This document shows, piece by piece, positions 9,726 to 18,940 of a stretch of DNA of 64,000 nucleotides. The notes beneath the pieces are model-generated. The model searched no databases. It was not told where the DNA came from and worked only from the letters and a program-made list of their open reading frames with translations. Within the stretch, counting starts at the first letter, position 1; every line of letters begins with the position of its first letter. Made by a program: the position numbers and the translations under genes. Source of the DNA: Psychromicrobium lacuslunae (GTDB taxonomy: Bacteria; Actinomycetota; Actinomycetes; Actinomycetales; Micrococcaceae); contig NZ_CP011005.1 in assembly GCF_000950575.1 (NCBI RefSeq), positions 992,001-1,056,000 on the forward strand, written 5' to 3'.

Positions 9726-11144
9726 GTGAGTGATCTGTTCGACTTTGCTGACACCGAGCCAGAAGACCAGCCCGGGGATGATAATGCCCCGCAGCCAGCT
9801 CGCTCGGCTCGTGCCCGGGCACCACTCGCGGTGCGGATGCGCCCGCGCAGTCTGGACGAAGTGGTCGGTCAGCAGCACTTGCTGGGCGAAGGATCGCCGC
9901 TCCGTCGATTAGCCAGCGCAGCGAGCGATTCAGCAGCAGGACCCAGCTCAGTGATTCTTTGGGGACCGCCCGGAACCGGGAAGACTACGCTGGCGCACGT
10001 TATTGCCCGTGGCCCAGGACGTTCTTTCGTTGAACTTTCGGCGATCACGGCCGGGGTAAAAGATGTCCGCCGGGTGATGGACGAAGCGCTCACCGCGCGG
10101 GATCTTTATGGCCGGACCACTGTGCTGTTCCTCGATGAGATACATCGCTTCACCAAGGCTCAGCAGGATGCGCTGCTGCCTGGAGTGGAGAACCGCTGGG
10201 TGGTCCTGGTCGCGGCCACAACCGAAAATCCTTCCTTCTCGGTAGTCTCCCCGCTACTTTCCCGCTCGCTGCTGCTGACCTTGCAGCCACTCGATGATCA
10301 GGATATTAAGGAACTTCTGGAGCGGGCTGTCGTCGATCAGCGCGGTCTGGATGACTCCTTAGCTCTCAGCGACGAGGCCTTGGACCACTTGGTGCGGCTA
10401 GCTTCCGGCGATGCTCGCCGGGCGCTGACGACCTTAGAAGCGGCCGCTGGGGTGGCACTGGATAGATTGCAAAGTGAGTCAGCGGACGGCGAGCCCGCAG
10501 ATTCTATCCCCACCCTGGAACTGGTCGACGCCGAGCGAGCCATTGACGCCGCTGCGGTTCGTTATGACCGGGCCGGAGACCAGCACTATGACGTGATTAG
10601 CGCCTTCATTAAGTCGATTAGAGGTTCAGATGTCGATGCTGCACTGCATTACTTGGCCCGGATGATCGAGGCGGGGGAGGACCCGCGCTTCATCGCGCGG
10701 CGGTTGATCATTTCGGCGAGCGAAGATATCGGGATGGCAGACCCGACCGCTCTGCAGACAGCGGTGGCTGCGGCTCAGGCGGTGCAGATGATCGGCATGC
10801 CGGAGGGGCGGATTCCGCTTGCCGAGGCAGTAGTGCATTTGGCCACCGCACCGAAATCGAATGCTGCTTATCTGGGCATCAACGCGGCTATTGCTGATAT
10901 TCGGGCGGGTAAGGGCACGACTATTCCGCTCCATCTCAGGGACGCACATTATCCTGGCTCCAAACAGCTGGGGCATGGCAAGGGCTATATCTATGCCCAT
11001 GACGAACCGCATTCGGTGGCCAGGCAGCAGTATCCGCCGGATGATCTGATAGCTGCCAACTATTATCAACCCACGGCTAATGGCGCGGAGCGTGAACTGG
11101 GTAGCAGGCTGGAAAAGTTGCGGGGCATCATCCGCGGCGACTAA
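9726..11144 (+). CDS. rarA: Replication-associated recombination protein A (AAA ATPase, MgsA/RarA)
   Basis: 472 residues. The N-terminal segment has [20 protein letters not shown], the usual RarA entry. The AAA core has Walker [13 protein letters not shown], Walker [16 protein letters not shown], and sensor 1 [12 protein letters not shown]. The C-terminal tetramerisation domain has [24 protein letters not shown]. It acts at stalled replication forks. GTG 9726 begins the family-like acidic N-terminus ([11 protein letters not shown]); a longer frame to 9633 would overlap the divergent acVLRF1 start. Its 3' end overlaps the convergent gene by 17 bp. Confidence 0.95.
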   Translation: MSDLFDFADTEPEDQPGDDNAPQPARSARARAPLAVRMRPRSLDEVVGQQHLLGEGSPLRRLASAASDSAAGPSSVILWGPPGTGKTTLAHVIARGPGRSFVELSAITAGVKDVRRVMDEALTARDLYGRTTVLFLDEIHRFTKAQQDALLPGVENRWVVLVAATTENPSFSVVSPLLSRSLLLTLQPLDDQDIKELLERAVVDQRGLDDSLALSDEALDHLVRLASGDARRALTTLEAAAGVALDRLQSESADGEPADSIPTLELVDAERAIDAAAVRYDRAGDQHYDVISAFIKSIRGSDVDAALHYLARMIEAGEDPRFIARRLIISASEDIGMADPTALQTAVAAAQAVQMIGMPEGRIPLAEAVVHLATAPKSNAAYLGINAAIADIRAGKGTTIPLHLRDAHYPGSKQLGHGKGYIYAHDEPHSVARQQYPPDDLIAANYYQPTANGAERELGSRLEKLRGIIRGD

Positions 11145-11778
11145 GCCCTGATAGCGGGGAGCTCACGCTCGGGGAGATCTCTTGGTAGCTAATAAAACCA
11201 GCCGCTGATGCCAGGAAACGGTGGGTTTGATGTCGCACCGGACAGTAACAGTGGCCGAAAGGGTCCTGAACCACCACGTGATCGAGAGAATCCAGTTCAG
11301 CGAGCGATTGCTCCACCGCAGCCAAACTCACCGGGTGCTGAGTAGCGTCTGGAAGACGCACAGTCCAGGCTGCCAGATCAATGCTAGGTGAGTGCTCGAG
11401 CTGCAGGGCCTCGAACATTCCGTTGAGTAAAGTCACCGAGCTGGCCGGTGATAAGCGGTGCAGGGGGTAGGACTGTGGGCGCAGATTTTGGGTTCGCAAC
11501 CAGGCCTGCCGCAGCCAGTGGAACTCCACCAGGCCACGTGAAGCGCTCAGCTTGAGCTGCCGATCTGCGTCGTGCAGCAGGCCATACACCAGACCTGCTC
11601 GATCAACGATACAGATTGCCTCACTGGGTGCCTCAAAGGCCTGTACCAGGGTTTTCTGGCAGCGGTGGTAACTAAAGTCACCGGCCTCGTCGAGCACAAT
11701 AAAATCAGCCTCCGGTGCGGCGGTCTCTCGTTGAAAGGCGGCTGAGTGATCGTTGAATTGGGATACGCAAATGGTCAT
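11128..11778 (-). CDS. Hypothetical protein, unrecognised
   Basis: 216 residues, soluble, rich in His and Gln, no signal peptide. ATG 11778 has no obvious SD. Features visible are a helical middle region ([17 protein letters not shown]) and a C-terminal [18 protein letters not shown] with Cys-x-Cys and three His residues, which could bind metal or be structural. The last 17 bp overlap the end of rarA in the opposite direction. I do not recognise a family. Its length and its place between two conserved genes favour a real gene, but it could be poorly conserved. Confidence 0.65.
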   Translation of the reverse strand: MTICVSQFNDHSAAFQRETAAPEADFIVLDEAGDFSYHRCQKTLVQAFEAPSEAICIVDRAGLVYGLLHDADRQLKLSASRGLVEFHWLRQAWLRTQNLRPQSYPLHRLSPASSVTLLNGMFEALQLEHSPSIDLAAWTVRLPDATQHPVSLAAVEQSLAELDSLDHVVVQDPFGHCYCPVRHQTHRFLASAAGFISYQEISPSVSSPLSGLSRRG

Positions 11779-12120
11779 GTATTAAGGCTGGCAGCAGAAG
11801 GCCGATCCGGGGCTGGACTTTACGAATCCGCTACGCCTGGCGAGCGGATATTTACGCGGAATTTATGGCTGTATTTATGGCTGTTCGAATAATCTCTGTG
11901 GAGCTAACTGGGGTGCCGCAGCGCGCAAGAGAAAATGCTAGAATGGACGCTGCACTGTTTACAGCTGCAAAACTGGCAAGCCCCGGCTCCAGCCTCGCGA
12001 TTATTCTCAGCTAGCTGACGACGTGAGTATGCCCGGTGGTTGCAGCGATGGGCCGCAACAGCCCTAACTCTCCAGCGTGGAGGCCAGACCTATTACTGTT
12101 GCTGACATTGGAAGGACACC
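11779..12120 (+). other. 342-bp intergenic region with the rpsD promoter and leader
   Basis: No credible gene is visible. TAGAAT at 11939-11944 is a candidate -10 without a clear -35; if used, the rpsD leader is about 170 nt. The leader contains short inverted repeats, GTTGC/GCAAC around 12038-12056 and CTCCA/TGGAG at 12070-12082. S4 regulates its own operon through mRNA structure in other bacteria, so autoregulation is possible, but I cannot show an S4-binding fold here. Confidence 0.45.
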
Positions 12121-12747
12121 GTGGCTAACAACACACGTGCCCGCCGTCAGGTTCGCATTTCGCGTGCCCTCGGCATTGCTCTAACCCCTAAGGCTGCTAA
12201 GTACCTTGAGCGCCGTCCGTACGGACCTGGCGAACATGGTCGCGCCCGCAAGAAACAGGATTCCGACTACGCCGTTCGGTTGCGCGAAAAGCAGCGTCTG
12301 CGCGCCCAGTACGGTATCCGTGAAGCTCAGATGACTCGCGTCTTCGAAGAAGCTCGCCGGACCAAGGGCCTGACCGGTGAGAACCTGGTTGAGCTGTTGG
12401 AAATGCGTCTCGATGCGCTCGTGCTGCGTGCCGGTTTTGCCCGCACCATCGCCCAGGCTCGTCAGCTCGTTGTGCACCGTCACATCATGGTTGATGGCGC
12501 CCGCGTTGACCGCCCGTCGTACCGCGTTGGCGAAGGCCAGCTGATTCACGTTCACCCGCGCAGCGAAGTGATGGCTCCCTTGCAGGTCGCCGCCGCTGGT
12601 GCGCACCGCGACGTGCTTCCTGCCGTTCCGGGTTACCTGGACGTCAAGCTGGAGAGCCTGCAGGCTCGTCTGGTTCGTCGTCCGAAGCGCGCTGAAGTTC
12701 CGGTCACCTGCGAAGAGCAGCTGGTTGTGGAATTCTACGCACGCTAA
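12121..12747 (+). CDS. rpsD: 30S ribosomal protein S4
   Basis: 208 residues; a primary 16S rRNA-binding protein of the small subunit. The N-terminal NNTRARRQVRISRALGIALT and YGPGEHGRARKKQD segments and the S4 RNA-binding domain (MRLDALVLRAGFARTIAQAR, VVHRHIMVDG) are clear. The zinc-binding Cys cluster of some S4 proteins is absent, so this is the C-minus form. GTG 12121 follows GGAAGGA. The gene stands alone, away from the main ribosomal protein operons, and is closed by a strong hairpin. Confidence 0.98.
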   Translation: MANNTRARRQVRISRALGIALTPKAAKYLERRPYGPGEHGRARKKQDSDYAVRLREKQRLRAQYGIREAQMTRVFEEARRTKGLTGENLVELLEMRLDALVLRAGFARTIAQARQLVVHRHIMVDGARVDRPSYRVGEGQLIHVHPRSEVMAPLQVAAAGAHRDVLPAVPGYLDVKLESLQARLVRRPKRAEVPVTCEEQLVVEFYAR

Positions 12748-12770
12748 ACCTTGAGAGTTTAAGACTCTGG

Positions 12771-12810
12771 TACGACGAAGCCCGCGGCTCAGGTCGCGGG
12801 CTTCGTCGTA
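12771..12810 (+). terminator. Terminator hairpin after rpsD
   Basis: Two perfect 16-bp arms (12771-12786 and 12795-12810) with an 8-base loop. The stem begins TACGACGAAG and is GC-rich towards the loop. The downstream sequence is not T-rich, as is common for actinobacterial terminators. It lies 23 bp after the rpsD stop. Confidence 0.9.
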
Positions 12811-12916
12811 TCTAGAGTTGCTGGCTATCGCCGGTCTCAAACTGGCTCCCTTCGCTAGGGCAGGCAGAAATCGGTAAGGTACTGATAGACATCAACCACG
12901 AACGTAAGGAGGCACC

Positions 12917-13294
12917 ATGTCGGGTGGGGATATCGCCGGGCTAATTGCCGCTGGAGTATTCGCAATCTTGGTCGCCATCCTAGCCGTGCCGGTTTTCAAA
13001 CTCGGCAAAGTCTTTGATGAACTCAGCGGCAGCATTCGTTCGCTCAGCGAAGAGACCACGCCATTAATTGGCGAGGTGACTGCTACCGTGAGCACTACCA
13101 ATGAACAACTGAAGAAGGTCGATGGTATGACCTCAAACGTTTCAGATGCCACCGCCAATATTTCCGCGCTCTCCTCCTTGATCGCAGCCACCGTTGGCTC
13201 GCCCTTGATCAAGGTTGCATCCTTCTCCTATGGGGTGCGGCAAGCCTTTACCGCCCGTAAGAGCGGTCAGAGCCGCGGCCGTCGCAGCCGCTGA
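12917..13294 (+). CDS. DUF948 domain-containing membrane protein
   Basis: 125 residues. One N-terminal membrane helix (about 5-27, GLIAAGVFAILVAILAVPVF) is followed by a long helical, coiled-coil-like segment with Ser/Thr repeats and a basic tail (TARKSGQSRGRRSR). This matches DUF948, small membrane-anchored proteins of unknown function. AAGGAGG at about 12906 is a near-perfect SD for ATG 12917. It lies upstream of the DUF6167-like gene and alaS in the same direction, a common actinobacterial arrangement, and is likely co-transcribed with them. Confidence 0.85.
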   Translation: MSGGDIAGLIAAGVFAILVAILAVPVFKLGKVFDELSGSIRSLSEETTPLIGEVTATVSTTNEQLKKVDGMTSNVSDATANISALSSLIAATVGSPLIKVASFSYGVRQAFTARKSGQSRGRRSR

Positions 13295-13311
13295 AGACCG
13301 AGGGAAGCGTC

Positions 13312-13533
13312 ATGATTAAAAGAATTTTTTGGCTTGGCCTGGGTGTCACTATCGGTGTAATTGCGGTGCGCAAATTCAGCCAAGCGCAGCAGTCACTTGG
13401 CCCGGCTGGCCTGAACAGGGCGGTCGGCAAGCTCAATGACGAACTGCATTATTTTGTCGACACCCTGCGAGACGGCATGTCTCAGCGGGAAAGCGAACTT
13501 CGTTCCGCGCTCGGCTTGGATGCCGAGAAATAA
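13312..13533 (+). CDS. Small membrane-anchored protein, DUF6167-like
   Basis: 73 residues: an N-terminal hydrophobic helix (about 4-20, RIFWLGLGVTIGVIAV) and a short amphipathic tail. Proteins of this size and shape lie between the DUF948 gene and alaS in many actinobacteria and are labelled DUF6167; the function is unknown. It starts 17 bp after the DUF948 gene with an AGGGAAG-type SD and precedes alaS by 66 bp. Confidence 0.75.
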   Translation: MIKRIFWLGLGVTIGVIAVRKFSQAQQSLGPAGLNRAVGKLNDELHYFVDTLRDGMSQRESELRSALGLDAEK

Positions 13534-13599
13534 CCCATTGCTCGCCCAGAGCAGCTCCAGAGCGTACTCAGCGCGACTCACGTAAGGATCAGAAAAGTC

Positions 13600-16290
13600 A
13601 TGAAGACCCACGAAATTGCCCAACGCTGGCTTGATTTCTTTGCAGCCAAGGGGCACGCCGTGGTGCCGAGCGCCTCGCTGATTTCCACCGATCCGTCAAT
13701 CCTGTTCAATATCGCCGGTATGGTGCCGTTCATTCCGTACCTCACGGCTCGGGAAACGCCGCCCTGGGACAAAGCCACCAGCGTGCAGAAGTGCATTCGC
13801 ACCGGTGATATCGAAGAAGTTGGTAAGACCGTGCGTCACGGCACTTTCTTCCAAATGTGCGGCAACTTCTCTTTTGGCGATTACTTCAAAGAGCAGGCGA
13901 TTAGCTACGCCTGGGAGCTTTTGACCAGCCCGATTGACAAGGGCGGTTATGGCCTGAACCCGGATCGGCTTTGGGTCACCGTTTACGAAGACGGGGACGA
14001 GAAAGATGAGGAAGCTCGCGCCATCTGGCGGGATAAAATTGGCCTTCCGAACGAGCGAATCCAGGGCACTGGCAAGGCCGATAACTACTGGCATACCGGA
14101 CAACCTGGCCCTGGTGGCCCCTGCTCGGAGATCTTCTATGATCGCGGTGCACAGTACGGCATCGACGGCGGCCCAATTGCCGACGAGACTCGTTATGTAG
14201 AGATTTGGAACCTGGTGTTCATGCAGTTCCAGCTCTCCGCGGTGCGCAGCAAGACTGACTTCGACGTCGCTGGTGAGCTGCCAAAGCGTAATATCGACAC
14301 CGGCTTGGGGCTGGAACGTCTAGCGATGATCCTGCAGGGCGTGGAGAATATGTATGAGACCGATCAGGTCCGCCCTGTGCTTGACGTTGCCGCTGAGCTC
14401 TCCGGCAAGGAATACAGCTCAACCGAGGATCCTGCTGATCCACACCACACCGATGATGTCCGGCTCCGGGTGGTAGCAGATCACGTCCGCTCGGCGTTGA
14501 TGCTGATCTCCGATGGGGTAGCCCCTTCCAATGAGGGCCGTGGCTATGTCTTGCGCAGACTGATTCGCCGTGCCGTCCGAGCAATGCGGCTGATGGGTGT
14601 GGAAAAGCCCTGCCTGCCCGTGTTATTGCCGGTTTCTCGTGATGCGATGAAGAGCTTTTACCCGGCAGTTGAGGAGGACTTCGAGCGGATCAGCCGGATC
14701 GCCTACGCCGAGGAGAAGTCCTTCCTGCGCACCATTGCCTCCGGCACCGCCCGCTTGGATGAGGCAGTGATCGAGTCGAAGGCCAATAACACCGCGCTTT
14801 CCGGTAGCGATGCCTTTACCCTTCACGACACTTACGGCTTCCCGATCGATCTGACCTTAGAAATGGCGGAGGAAGCCGGCGTCAAGGTCGATGAGGCGGG
14901 CTTCCGAGCACTTATGCTTGAGCAGCGTCAGCGCGCCCAAGCCGATTCGCGCGCTAAGAAGAGCGGCCACGCTGATCTAAGCGCTTTCAACGAGCTGCTA
15001 TCCCAGGGCGAGACGGTGTTTACCGGTTACCAGGAACTCGATGGTGAATCCACCATCCGTGGTCTGTTGACTGGTGGCTCGCGGATTGCCAGCGCCGGGG
15101 TTGGCCAGGAGGTGGAGTTGGTGCTGGCCGAGACGCCGTTCTACGCGGAGGCAGGCGGCCAGGCCGCTGATACCGGCCTGATCACCGGAGACGGTTTTGT
15201 TATTGAGGTGCTCGACGTGCAGCGCCCGGTCAAGGGCCTGAGCGTGCACAAAGCAGTAGTGCGCGAGGGCGAGGTGCCGGAGGGAGCTCTGGTCCGCGCC
15301 GCCGTCGATCGCGAACGTCGTCACGCTGCCGAACAGGCACACACCGGGACGCACATTGTGCATGCCGCCCTGCATCAAATTCTCGGCCCGGAGGCACTGC
15401 AACGCGGTTCCTTCAATAAAGCTGGATACCTGCGCTTCGACTTCGCCTGGGGCGAGGGACTGAGCCAGGCCACCCGCTCCGAAATCGAAGAAGTGTCAAA
15501 TATTGCTATTCGGAATAACTTCTCGGTGCAGACCAGCGAAATGCCGCTGGAGGAGGCCAAGGCTCTCGGCGCTATGGCACTGTTCGGCGAGAACTACGGA
15601 AACCGGGTGCGGGTGGTGGAAATTGACGGTGCCTGGTCCCGCGAACTTTGCGGTGGTACTCACGTGGACAATACCGCGTTAATTGGTTCACTGACCTTGC
15701 TTGGTGAGCAGTCAGTTGGTTCCGGAAATCGGCGTGTTGAGGCTTTTGTTGGCCTTGACGCCTTCCGGCATCTGGCGGCCGAACGCGCCCTGGTGACCGA
15801 GTTGACCGAACTGCTCAAGGTGCCTTCGGCTCAGCTTACCGAGCGAGTCGGTGCCACCTTGAATAAGCTCAAAGCGACCGAGAAAGAGTTGGAAAAACTC
15901 CGGAAGCAGCAGCTATCCGCGGCCGCTGCAGAGCTGGTCGGCACCGCTCAGCAGGTGGGTAAGAGCAGGCTGTTGACCCATCATGCCGGTCAGGTCAGCG
16001 GTGCAGAGGATCTGCGCGCGCTTGCCCTAGATCTACGCGAGCGCCTCGGTTCCGAAGCAGCGACCGTTGCGGTCACCGGCACCGCCAACGACCGGCCCTT
16101 GGTCTTAGTGGCCACCAATGAGGCGGCACGCCAAAGTGGTGTGAAGGCCGGCGCTTTGGTGCGAGTTGCCGCTGGTGTGCTCGGTGGCGGTGGCGGCGGC
16201 AAGGACGATGTCGCCCAGGGTGGCGGCAGCGATGCCAGCAAAATTCCGGCCGCGCTAGAGGCTGTGCATCAAGCCGTGCTGGCGGTCTAG
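13600..16290 (+). CDS. alaS: Alanyl-tRNA synthetase
   Basis: 896 residues, normal for the family. The class II catalytic core occupies the first ~250 residues (MVPFIPYLTARETPPWDKA, VQKCIRTGDIEEVGKT). The editing domain has HTGTHIVHAAL and the metal-binding CGGTHVDNT, and the C-terminal DHHA1-like domain has the glycine run GVLGGGGGGKDDVAQGGG. It charges tRNA-Ala and hydrolyses mischarged Ser or Gly tRNA. ATG 13600 has AAGGATC upstream. It ends one base into ruvX (TAGTG), implying translational coupling. Confidence 0.98.
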   Translation: MKTHEIAQRWLDFFAAKGHAVVPSASLISTDPSILFNIAGMVPFIPYLTARETPPWDKATSVQKCIRTGDIEEVGKTVRHGTFFQMCGNFSFGDYFKEQAISYAWELLTSPIDKGGYGLNPDRLWVTVYEDGDEKDEEARAIWRDKIGLPNERIQGTGKADNYWHTGQPGPGGPCSEIFYDRGAQYGIDGGPIADETRYVEIWNLVFMQFQLSAVRSKTDFDVAGELPKRNIDTGLGLERLAMILQGVENMYETDQVRPVLDVAAELSGKEYSSTEDPADPHHTDDVRLRVVADHVRSALMLISDGVAPSNEGRGYVLRRLIRRAVRAMRLMGVEKPCLPVLLPVSRDAMKSFYPAVEEDFERISRIAYAEEKSFLRTIASGTARLDEAVIESKANNTALSGSDAFTLHDTYGFPIDLTLEMAEEAGVKVDEAGFRALMLEQRQRAQADSRAKKSGHADLSAFNELLSQGETVFTGYQELDGESTIRGLLTGGSRIASAGVGQEVELVLAETPFYAEAGGQAADTGLITGDGFVIEVLDVQRPVKGLSVHKAVVREGEVPEGALVRAAVDRERRHAAEQAHTGTHIVHAALHQILGPEALQRGSFNKAGYLRFDFAWGEGLSQATRSEIEEVSNIAIRNNFSVQTSEMPLEEAKALGAMALFGENYGNRVRVVEIDGAWSRELCGGTHVDNTALIGSLTLLGEQSVGSGNRRVEAFVGLDAFRHLAAERALVTELTELLKVPSAQLTERVGATLNKLKATEKELEKLRKQQLSAAAAELVGTAQQVGKSRLLTHHAGQVSGAEDLRALALDLRERLGSEAATVAVTGTANDRPLVLVATNEAARQSGVKAGALVRVAAGVLGGGGGGKDDVAQGGGSDASKIPAALEAVHQAVLAV

Positions 16291-16835
16291 TGTCCGAGGA
16301 CAGTCGGGGTGAATCGGTTCGTCACGGCGTCAGATTAGGTATCGACGTTGGCACGGTGCGCGTCGGGGTTGCGGTCTGCGACCCCGACGGCATCCTGGCC
16401 ACGCCCTGGAAAACCCTCAGCCGAGATCAGAAAAAGAATTCAGATCTCAAGTTGATAGTCAAAGAAGCCGTGGCGCGGGAAGCGAAGATCGTTTATGTCG
16501 GCTTGCCGCAGACTTTGCGTGGCACCGAAAGCGCTTCAGCGGAGCTGGCTAGGGACCTGGCCGGGATCCTGGCAGAGTTGCTCTCAGAGGCCGCTCCGAA
16601 CAGCGAAGTACGTCTTATTGACGAGCGGCTCAGCTCGGTCAGCGCGCATCAGCAATTGCGGGCGGCTGGCGTGCCCGGGCGTGAGCAACGTAAAGTAGTT
16701 GATCAAGTGGCGGCTGCTGGCATCTTGCAGCACGCCTTAGAGATGGAAAAGTCTGCGAGCAATCCGGTGGGGGAACTGGTGCCCGCTCACGTCGACGTCG
16801 CTAAAGCAGAGCGACCCGACGTTGCCGGACGGTGA
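16290..16835 (+). CDS. ruvX: Holliday junction resolvase-like protein RuvX/YqgF
   Basis: 181 residues with an RNase H-like fold: GIDVGTVRVGVAVCDPDG at the first catalytic Asp strand, YVGLPQTLRGTES, and IDERLSSVSAHQQL, which carries further acidic residues. The family is implicated in pre-16S rRNA 5'-end processing (YqgF) and/or Holliday junction cleavage. GTG 16290 shares its G with the alaS stop codon. The alaS-ruvX-mltG order is widespread. Confidence 0.93.
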   Translation: MSEDSRGESVRHGVRLGIDVGTVRVGVAVCDPDGILATPWKTLSRDQKKNSDLKLIVKEAVAREAKIVYVGLPQTLRGTESASAELARDLAGILAELLSEAAPNSEVRLIDERLSSVSAHQQLRAAGVPGREQRKVVDQVAAAGILQHALEMEKSASNPVGELVPAHVDVAKAERPDVAGR

Positions 16836-16879
16836 GGACAGCACATTACTATCTGTACTAATCAGGCTGGGGGAGCCCG

Positions 16880-18061
16880 ATGAATCCCATTTTCGATAGC
16901 CCGGAAGCGGCTCGTCTGGATTCCGAGGGTGGCCAGAATGTTATTGAGCACTTCGAGCAGGATCACGATCAATCGCGACGCCTGGCGCGTACTTCGCGAA
17001 AGGTACGTCGCCGTCGCCGCACGGTGATCTTCATTTTGATCCTGGCGGCTTTTGTGGCCGCCGGTTATTTCGCGGTGCAGGCGATCAGTCCAATGCTCGA
17101 CTTCAACACCGCCAAAGACTATCCGGGACCGGGTGGCCCTGAGGTGGTCTACACCTTGCCGGAAGGGGCTAGCGCCCGCACTGTGGCCAGTGAGTTGGTC
17201 GCTAAAAAGGTGGTGGCCAGTGAGAACGCTTTCCTTAACGCGCTCAAGGCCGCAAACGGTGAAAGTGCCCTGCTGCCGGGTGTTTACCCGCTGAAGGAAG
17301 AAATGAAAGCAGCCGATGCAGTGAGCGTGCTGTTGGCAGCAAGCCAGCAGAAGGTGCACTATGCGCCAATCAAGCAGAACCTCCGGCAGGGTGAGGTGTT
17401 CGATGCACTAGCGGCGGCCACCGATATTCCGGTGGCGGAATTCACCGCGCTGGCCAAAGATCCTGCCGCCTTCGGGCTGCCAGCCACCGCGCCGTCCTTG
17501 GAAGGATATTTGGCGCCAGGCCAGTACCAGTTCGCGATTGATTTGACCGCGAAAGAGATTCTGAGCCAGATGGTGCAGAAGACTAAAGAAGAATTGGTCA
17601 AGGCGGGGGTCACCGATGCTAAGGAACAGTACCGCGTGCTGACTATCGCTAGCATCATCGAAGCCGAGGGGAACGAAGCAAACTACGCGAAGATCTCGGG
17701 TGCCATTGAGAACAGACTCAAGAACACCTCGGCGGAAACCCGCGGATTGCTGCAATCGGATGCCACGGTGGCCTATGGCTTGGGCTTGAAAACCTACAAC
17801 ATCAGCAATACTCAGAAACTCGATAAGAAGAACAAGTACAACACCTTCGCTAACCCCGGGCTGCCGATCGGCCCGATTGGCTCGCCGACCAACGCCGCTA
17901 TTGTCGCGGCAGCCAAACCGGAGGCGAATAACTACTATTACTGGGTGACAGTCAACCTGGACACCGGTGAGACGCTATATGCCACCACTTTCGCGCAACA
18001 TGAGCAGAACGTGACCAAGTATCAGGCCTGGTGTAAAGCCAATGCCGGGAAGTGCCAGTAA
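16880..18061 (+). CDS. mltG: Endolytic murein transglycosylase MltG
   Basis: 393 residues. A charged cytoplasmic N-terminus, then a single membrane helix (about 49-68, VIFILILAAFVAAGYF), then an extracellular LysM-like region and the YceG domain. The catalytic Glu is in the ASIIEAEG motif near residue 260, with LLQSDATVAYGLG and FANPGLPIGPIGSP downstream, as in the family. It cleaves nascent glycan strands and sets their length. It starts 44 bp after ruvX and its stop overlaps the aroE start. Confidence 0.95.
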   Translation: MNPIFDSPEAARLDSEGGQNVIEHFEQDHDQSRRLARTSRKVRRRRRTVIFILILAAFVAAGYFAVQAISPMLDFNTAKDYPGPGGPEVVYTLPEGASARTVASELVAKKVVASENAFLNALKAANGESALLPGVYPLKEEMKAADAVSVLLAASQQKVHYAPIKQNLRQGEVFDALAAATDIPVAEFTALAKDPAAFGLPATAPSLEGYLAPGQYQFAIDLTAKEILSQMVQKTKEELVKAGVTDAKEQYRVLTIASIIEAEGNEANYAKISGAIENRLKNTSAETRGLLQSDATVAYGLGLKTYNISNTQKLDKKNKYNTFANPGLPIGPIGSPTNAAIVAAAKPEANNYYYWVTVNLDTGETLYATTFAQHEQNVTKYQAWCKANAGKCQ

Positions 18062-18909
18062 CTGCGGTGAGCCCGGCTAAAGCAGCGGTCATCGGGCATC
18101 CGATTGCGCATTCGAAGTCTCCTGCCTTGCATCGAGCTGCCTACCGTTGGCTTGGCGTGGACATTGACTACCAGGCCATTGATGTGTCTGCGGGGGAGTT
18201 GCCTGGCCTTGTCCAGCGATTGCGGGAGCAAGCAGGGTGGCGTGGACTCTCGGTGACCATGCCACATAAGGCCGCTATTGCTGACCTTGTTGATGAAGTA
18301 GATCCGGTGGCGGCGAAACTTGGCGTGCTCAACACCGTTCGTGTGCGCGAGGATGGCGCCCTGATCGGCAGCAATACCGACGTGGCGGGGATCATTAACG
18401 CGCTGCAGCAAGCCGGTCTGCGCAGTGTTGAAACTTTTTCCCGCCCGCCAATCGTGCTGGGCGGCGGCGGCACCGCGCTGGCTGCGTTGGCTGCGCTAGC
18501 TGAGCTAGGCGGGGGCGAGGCTCAGCTCTACCTCCGGAACCCCGACAAGCTAGGAGCTTTGGCCGTTGTGGCTGATCGCCTTGGGCTGAGCTTAGAAGTA
18601 CTGCCACTGGCTGCGCTTAGCGCTTTGCGCGCCGAGCTGGTGCTGAGCACACTGCCGCCCGGAGCCGCCGATGAGCTGCTTGGCTCGGTCACTTCGAGCG
18701 CTGGATATCTGCTCGATGTGGCCTATGACCCCTGGCCTAGCGCCTTGGCCAGCGCATGGCAGGCGGCTGGTGGGACGGTGGTCTCTGGTCTAGAAATGTT
18801 GCTTTACCAGGCAGTTGAACAAGTCGCTCTGTTCAGTGGGGTCGTCATATCCGACCGCAACGGCTTAGTGAATGTGATGTGTGACTCAATCGGGCTGCCT
18901 CGACGATAA
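18052..18909 (+). CDS. aroE: Shikimate dehydrogenase
   Basis: 285 residues; reduces 3-dehydroshikimate to shikimate with NADPH. Substrate-site motifs are GHPIAHSKSPALH and the catalytic Lys in VTMPHKAA (Lys 73); SNTDVAG carries the partner Asp. The nucleotide-binding loop is VLGGGGTALAAL, and the C-terminal GLEMLLYQAVEQ is characteristic. GTG 18052 overlaps the mltG stop by 10 bp; GTG 18067 is an in-frame alternative that would start closer to conserved sequence. It lies directly before aroC, aroK and aroB. Confidence 0.93.
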   Translation: MPVTAVSPAKAAVIGHPIAHSKSPALHRAAYRWLGVDIDYQAIDVSAGELPGLVQRLREQAGWRGLSVTMPHKAAIADLVDEVDPVAAKLGVLNTVRVREDGALIGSNTDVAGIINALQQAGLRSVETFSRPPIVLGGGGTALAALAALAELGGGEAQLYLRNPDKLGALAVVADRLGLSLEVLPLAALSALRAELVLSTLPPGAADELLGSVTSSAGYLLDVAYDPWPSALASAWQAAGGTVVSGLEMLLYQAVEQVALFSGVVISDRNGLVNVMCDSIGLPRR

Positions 18910-18940
18910 CTTGAGGCATAGATAGTGGCAGGATAGTTTT

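Noticed and set aside
12181-12840. 219-codon open frame antisense to rpsD
   Set aside because: It lies opposite S4, crosses its terminator hairpin and has no SD.
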